A DNA stretch of 5,193 bases. It comes from CAZBGL01 sp964491375 (GTDB taxonomy: Bacteria > Desulfobacterota > Deferrisomatia > Deferrisomatales > Deferrisomataceae). The notes beneath the pieces are model-generated. The model saw nothing but the letters and a program-made list of their open reading frames with translations, ran no database searches and was not told where the DNA came from. The position numbers were made by a program, and so were the translations under genes. This document shows, one piece after another, positions 4,869 through 5,193 of this stretch; within the stretch, counting starts at the first letter, position 1, and every line of letters begins with the position of its first letter. Location: the NCBI GenBank assembly GCA_964491375.1, contig CAZBGL010000194.1, positions 1 through 5,193 on the forward strand. The letters run 5' to 3'.

Positions 4869-5193
4869 ATGGCCGCACACGTGCTGGACGTGCTGAAAGA
4901 GCGGGGGTTCGTCGAACAGACGACCGATGAAGAACGGTTGCGAGAGCTCCTGGAAGAGCCCTGCACCTGCTACATCGGCTTCGATCCCACGGCCCCGAGC
5001 TTCCACGTGGGCAGCCTGGTGCCCATCATGGCGCTGGCCCACATGCAGCGCGCCGGGCACCGGCCCATCGCGCTCCTGGGCGGGGGGACCGCCATGATCG
5101 GCGACCCTTCCGGCAAGACCGAGATGCGCAAGCTCCTCAGCCGCGAACAGATCGAGGAGAACGCCAGGGGCCTGCGGGCCCAGTTGGCCCGCT
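4869..5193 (+). CDS. tyrS: Tyrosyl-tRNA synthetase, N-terminal part (cut by the window edge)
   Basis: The enzyme charges tRNA(Tyr) with tyrosine using ATP, in the cytoplasm. The 108 residues present cover the start of the class I catalytic domain. Evidence is CYIGFDPTAPSFHVGS, in which HVGS is the HIGH-type ATP-binding motif, then PIMALAHMQRAGHRPIALLGGGTAMIGDPSGK and MRKLLSREQIEENA, all typical of bacterial TyrS. The Tyr in YIGFDPTA and the Asp in the GDPSG region belong to the conserved tyrosine/tRNA-pocket side of the fold. The KMSKS loop and S4-like RNA-binding domain would lie beyond the window. The ATG has a purine-rich AGGAGGAGG upstream (4858-4866). The gene diverges from the desulforedoxin-like pair across 132 bp. 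Confidence 0.97.
   Translation, partial: MAAHVLDVLKERGFVEQTTDEERLRELLEEPCTCYIGFDPTAPSFHVGSLVPIMALAHMQRAGHRPIALLGGGTAMIGDPSGKTEMRKLLSREQIEENARGLRAQLAR

Overview
This is a GC-rich bacterial window with six confident or near-confident genes, a tyrosyl-tRNA synthetase gene cut off at the right edge, and a possible gene start at the left edge. The organism probably makes menaquinone by the futalosine route, because MqnB and MqnD are both present. It also carries small desulforedoxin-type iron-binding proteins, which are most common in anaerobes. High GC, the futalosine route, desulforedoxin-only proteins and a pilus/type II secretion-type ATPase homologue together suggest an anaerobic or microaerophilic lineage, for example a Desulfobacterota/Deltaproteobacteria-like one. 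That placement is inference; no marker gene here settles it.

Left region (1-1453): on the minus strand lies a 405-residue protein with the fold and zinc tetracysteine of GspE/PilB-type secretion ATPases, but with its Walker A lysine, catalytic glutamate and His box all replaced. It is probably a pseudo-ATPase. Just downstream a GTG start with a ribosome binding site may open another gene that leaves the window. A 148-bp divergent spacer with a 7-bp palindrome separates it from a single-domain response regulator on the plus strand (1454-1846).

Middle region (1789-3634): mqnB and mqnD, in that order on the minus strand, encode futalosine hydrolase and 1,4-dihydroxy-6-naphthoate synthase. The mqnD frame runs about 26 residues past its expected end and overlaps the convergent response regulator by 58 bp. 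Two strong hairpins sit inside this end of mqnD, one of them a perfect 20-bp stem.

The stretch 3635-4269 has no convincing gene. It holds two direct copies of a 106-bp sequence, 443 bp apart.

Right region (4270-5193): two tiny minus-strand genes coupled by a GTGA overlap encode three desulforedoxin-like domains in total. The first gene has a Cys-to-His change at the fourth metal-ligand position, and the junction lies in a long inverted repeat that would bury the second start codon. A 132-bp divergent spacer with a recognisable promoter on each side leads to tyrS.

The most interesting items are the dead secretion ATPase, the desulforedoxin gene pair with its junction hairpin, the direct repeats, and the mqnD end that reads through hairpins into an antisense gene.
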